Part shown: positions 6,217-7,809 of the stretch, in pieces
Layout of the letters: every line of letters starts with the position of its first letter
Position numbering within the stretch: position 1 is the stretch's first letter
Source of the DNA: JBFHIZ01 sp041596215
GTDB taxonomy: Bacteria > Bacillota > Clostridia > Lachnospirales > Lachnospiraceae
Direction of reading: 5' to 3'
Assembly: GCA_041596215.1 (NCBI GenBank)
Contig: JBFHIZ010000056.1
Span: 1 to 7,809 of the forward strand
Length of the DNA: 7,809 bases
The notes under the pieces: generated by a model
The model's database searches: none
Told to the model about the DNA's origin: nothing
The model's input: only the letters and a program-made list of their open reading frames with translations
Program-made: the position numbers and the translations under genes

Positions 6217-6245
6217 TTGACACGCGAGGATGCGTATAATATAAT
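6217..6245 (+). promoter_or_regulatory. Consensus promoter for rplM-rpsI
   Basis: TTGACA (6217-6222) and TATAAT (6240-6245) are both perfect matches to the sigma-A hexamers, with an ideal 17-base spacer. An overlapping TATAAT at 6235-6240 would give a 12-base spacer and is unlikely to be used. The predicted transcription start is near 6252, giving a leader of about 145 bases. This is the strongest promoter in the window, as expected for a ribosomal-protein operon. Confidence 0.9.
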
Positions 6246-6251
6246 AATTCA

Positions 6252-6390
6252 ATGTGACAACATTTGTCTAAACAAACCATGCCCGGATGAGTTTTAACCT
6301 ATGTTGTATGATATGAAATAAAGAATGGTTTAGCAATCTGAATAAGAGGATAAACAGCTTTATACTGAATAACCAGATTATATATGGAGG
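6252..6390 (+). promoter_or_regulatory. Structured 5' leader of rplM, putative L13 autoregulatory leader
   Basis: Between the promoter and ATG 6398 several stems can form: GACAA/TTGTC (6256-6260 with 6264-6268); ACAACAT/ATGTTGT (6257-6263 with 6301-6307, excluding the first); AAACCAT/ATGGTTT (6274-6280 with 6325-6331); AATCTG/CAGATT (6335-6340 with 6374-6379) enclosing ATAAA/TTTAT (6350-6354 with 6359-6363). GGAGG at 6386-6390 is the rplM ribosome binding site. Firmicutes are known to carry L13 leaders upstream of rplM (Rfam L13_leader). Whether this one belongs to that family cannot be decided by eye. Confidence 0.55.
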
Positions 6391-6397
6391 AAATACG

Positions 6398-6826
6398 ATG
6401 AAAACATTTATGGCTAATCCAGCTACAGTAGATAGAAAATGGTATGTAGTTGACGCTACAGGATTAACATTAGGACGTATGGCGTCAGAAATTGCAAAAG
6501 TTTTAAGAGGAAAAAATAAATCAATTTATACACCACATGAAGATACTGGCGATTATGTAATCGTTATTAATGCTGAAAAAATCAAAGTTACAGGAAAAAA
6601 ATTAGACCAAAAGATTTATTATCACCATTCTGATTACATTGGTGGTATGAAAGAAACACCTTTAAAAGAAAAATTAGCAAAAAAACCTGAACAAGTGACT
6701 GAGCTTGCTGTAAAAGGAATGCTTCCAAAAGGACCATTAGGAAGAAAAATGTTAACTAAGCTTTTTGTATATGCAGGGCCAGAGCATCCACATGTAGCTC
6801 AACAACCTGAAGCATTGACATTTTAA
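6398..6826 (+). CDS. rplM: 50S ribosomal protein L13
   Basis: L13 is an early-assembly protein of the large ribosomal subunit that binds 23S rRNA. The 142-residue product has the usual length and is full-length. Recognisable blocks are RKWYVVDATGLTLGRMASEI (13-32), GDYVIVINAEKIKVTGKK (51-68) and the signature VKGMLPKGPLGRKMLTKLFVYAG (105-127) followed by PEHPH (128-132). GGAGG at 6386-6390 lies 7 bases before ATG 6398. It is the first gene of the rplM-rpsI pair, driven by the consensus promoter at 6217-6245 through a structured leader. It is likely subject to feedback control by L13 itself, based on family knowledge rather than direct evidence. rpsI follows after 25 bases. Confidence 0.98.
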   Translation: MKTFMANPATVDRKWYVVDATGLTLGRMASEIAKVLRGKNKSIYTPHEDTGDYVIVINAEKIKVTGKKLDQKIYYHHSDYIGGMKETPLKEKLAKKPEQVTELAVKGMLPKGPLGRKMLTKLFVYAGPEHPHVAQQPEALTF

Positions 6827-6836
6827 TTGAAGATAT

Positions 6837-6843
6837 AAGGAGG
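6837..6843 (+). promoter_or_regulatory. rpsI ribosome binding site supporting a TTG start
   Basis: AAGGAGG is a full-strength Shine-Dalgarno sequence 8 bases before TTG 6852. There is no ATG at the expected N-terminus. The strong site explains how the rare start codon is used. Confidence 0.85.
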
Positions 6844-6851
6844 AAAAATCA

Positions 6852-7247
6852 TTGGCTAAAGCTATAAAATACTACGGAACAGGTAGAAGAAAAAAATCAG
6901 TTGCTAGAGTATATTTAGTACCTGGCAAAGGAAATATTACAATAAATAAAAGATCAATTGACGAATATTTAGGATTAGAAACATTGAAAGTAATCGTACG
7001 TCAACCACTTACTGCTACAAATACATTGGATCAATTTGATGCAATTGTAACTGTTAAAGGTGGCGGATATACAGGACAAGCTGGAGCAATCCGTCATGGA
7101 ATTGCAAGAGCACTTCTTCAAGTAGATGATGAAAAACGCCCAATTCTTAAAAAAGAAGGATACTTAACAAGAGATCCTCGTATGAAAGAAAGAAAGAAAC
7201 CAGGTCTTAAATCTGCTAGACGTGCACCACAGTTCTCAAAGAGATAA
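6852..7247 (+). CDS. rpsI: 30S ribosomal protein S9, TTG start
   Basis: S9 is a small-subunit head protein whose C-terminal tail reaches the P-site tRNA. The 131-residue product matches the family length. It begins MAKAIKYYGTGRRKKSVARV, has the central signature GGYTGQAGAIRHGIARALL (71-89), and ends in the basic tail RDPRMKERKKPGLKSARRAPQFSKR. The terminal Ser-Lys-Arg that contacts P-site tRNA is present. The start codon is TTG, chosen because it is preceded by AAGGAGG at optimal spacing and gives the correct N-terminus. It is separated from rplM by 25 bases, is transcribed with it, and is followed by two hairpins, the second a strong terminator. Confidence 0.98.
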   Translation: MAKAIKYYGTGRRKKSVARVYLVPGKGNITINKRSIDEYLGLETLKVIVRQPLTATNTLDQFDAIVTVKGGGYTGQAGAIRHGIARALLQVDDEKRPILKKEGYLTRDPRMKERKKPGLKSARRAPQFSKR

Positions 7248-7250
7248 CAA

Positions 7251-7269
7251 ATTGCTATTATGTAGCAAT
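7251..7269 (+). other. Small hairpin just after rpsI
   Basis: ATTGCTA (7251-7257) and TAGCAAT (7263-7269) form a perfect 7-bp stem with a 5-base loop, three bases after the stop codon. No U-run follows. It may protect the mRNA 3' end or be a weak pause site. Confidence 0.45.
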
Positions 7270-7296
7270 ATATTATTTGCAAATAGAAATGTATAT

Positions 7297-7329
7297 AAAG
7301 CCCAGAATGCTTGCATTCATGGGCTTTTT
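7297..7329 (+). terminator. Rho-independent terminator of rplM-rpsI
   Basis: AAAGCCCA (7297-7304) and TGGGCTTT form the lower stem and GAATGC/GCATTC the upper stem, with one bulged A and a very tight loop. The right arm runs into TTTTT (7325-7329). This is a strong GC-based intrinsic terminator for the ribosomal-protein pair. Confidence 0.92.
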
Positions 7330-7427
7330 ATATGCAAATATTTATTGTGTGTGGGCGTTTATATTGAGCGTTTAAAATTTTTTTTAAAAGTATGATAAAT
7401 ATAGAATGAACGGAAGAGTCAATTAGT
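7330..7427. other. AT-rich stretch without recognisable features
   Basis: Nothing clear is seen here apart from a close direct repeat of GCGTTTA (7355-7361 and 7368-7374) and an all-AT inverted repeat at 7371-7388. No promoter pair with proper spacing and no open frame of useful length is visible. Confidence 0.5.
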
Positions 7428-7676
7428 TATTTGGGGGAAAAAGACGGAAAAACAGTCAAAACCCCCAAATATAACCACGGTAATTTTTTGAAAATGGTAT
7501 TTTAGGGGGAAATTTAATTTTAATAAGTTTTGTTGCCCATAGATATATAATTCACTGGGTAAAAAAGACGGAAAATCTTTCAAAATCCCCAAAACGTCAA
7601 AAAATAGAAGTATTTTATAGAATTAAAATTTATTTTTGTAGGAAAATGATAGAAAAATCTCTCCAATACCCCAAAA
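7428..7676. repeat. Degenerate repeat array with alternating G and C tracts
   Basis: Three imperfect copies of about 38 bases occur at 7433-7469, 7556-7594 and 7639-7676. The pattern is a G tract, A-rich DNA, GACGGAAAA or a variant, then CAAAA or a variant, then CCCC and CAAA. Copies 1 and 2 share AAAAAGACGGAAAA exactly (7438-7451 and 7562-7575). Copy 1 forms a perfect 10-bp stem (7428-7437 with 7462-7471). Copies 1 and 2 are each followed by GTATTTTA and a TTAA-type AT stretch (7497 onward and 7610 onward), so the repeat unit is longer than the core. No protein frame runs through it. Its nature is unknown: an old tandem duplication, a structured RNA, or the 3' untranslated region of a convergent gene are all possible. 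Confidence 0.55.
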
Positions 7677-7698
7677 TGAATAAAAGCAATGAGATGCA

Positions 7699-7809
7699 TT
7701 AGCTAAAAAAGGTATTTTCAATTATCTGTTTGATTTTATTCGAATCAATAGGATGAATACGGGTTTCATAAGTTGTAATTAGATTAATTGAAGGAATGAT
7801 GCCATTACT
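7699..7809 (-). CDS. C-terminal end of an unidentified convergent gene (partial)
   Basis: On the minus strand a frame is open from the window edge for 36 codons and ends with TAA at 7701-7699. It is the only frame open over this stretch. The peptide has a believable protein composition: a PSINLITTYETRIHPID segment followed by a helix-like NKIKQIIENTFFS terminus. It would be the end of a gene entering from beyond the window and converging on rpsI. I do not assign a family. A 36-codon open frame could occur by chance in AT-rich DNA, so the call depends on the sequence beyond 7809. Confidence 0.5.
   Translation of the reverse strand, partial: SNGIIPSINLITTYETRIHPIDSNKIKQIIENTFFS

Noticed and set aside
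5914..6252. Minus-strand frame of 112 codons with a very hydrophobic product
   Set aside because: It reads the complement of the truA end and the A-run spacer. The Phe/Ile/Leu-rich 'membrane' character comes from T-rich codons, and no ribosome binding site or homology is apparent.
7274..7285. 12-bp palindrome TATTTGCAAATA
   Set aside because: It lies between the rpsI hairpins, downstream of any promoter, so an operator role has no support.
7371..7388. TTTAAAA/TTTTAAA hairpin
   Set aside because: It is an all-AT inverted repeat of the kind expected by chance in this DNA and would be unstable as RNA.

Overview
The window is a core, AT-rich chromosomal segment from a low-GC Gram-positive bacterium (Firmicutes/Clostridia). 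Lachnospiraceae is the most likely family. The S4 and L17 sequences fit that family, including a roughly 48-residue insertion in L17. rpsD sits directly upstream of rpoA, as in clostridia and E. coli but not in Bacillus subtilis. Every complete gene lies on the + strand.

Layout: (1) 36-2338 is the end of the alpha ribosomal-protein operon: rpsD (S4), rpoA (RNA polymerase alpha) and rplQ (L17), closed by a hairpin terminator at 2381-2425. (2) 2506-5305 encodes the shared energising module of an energy-coupling factor (ECF) vitamin transporter: ATPases EcfA1 and EcfA2, and membrane scaffold EcfT. No substrate-binding S component is encoded here. truA (tRNA pseudouridine 38-40 synthase) follows 16 bases later. 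(3) 6060-6397 is a long spacer. Its first half is A-rich repeats. Its second half has a consensus promoter and a structured leader that drive rplM (L13) and rpsI (S9), which end at a strong terminator at 7297-7329. (4) 7330-7809 has no complete gene. It holds a degenerate G-tract/C-tract repeat array and probably the last 36 codons of a convergent minus-strand gene cut by the window edge.

The order rpoA-rplQ-ecfA1-ecfA2-ecfT-truA-rplM-rpsI is a long-conserved Firmicutes synteny block that groups transcription, ribosome assembly, tRNA modification and cofactor uptake. No new protein system is visible. The most interesting material lies between genes: two stem-loops with different stems but the same loop sequence between rpoA and rplQ; mutually exclusive hairpins between rpsD and rpoA; a possible pseudoknot in the rplM leader; expanded A-rich repeat spacers inside the ECF operon; and the repeat array after rpsI. 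All structures were found by eye, without folding or database searches.
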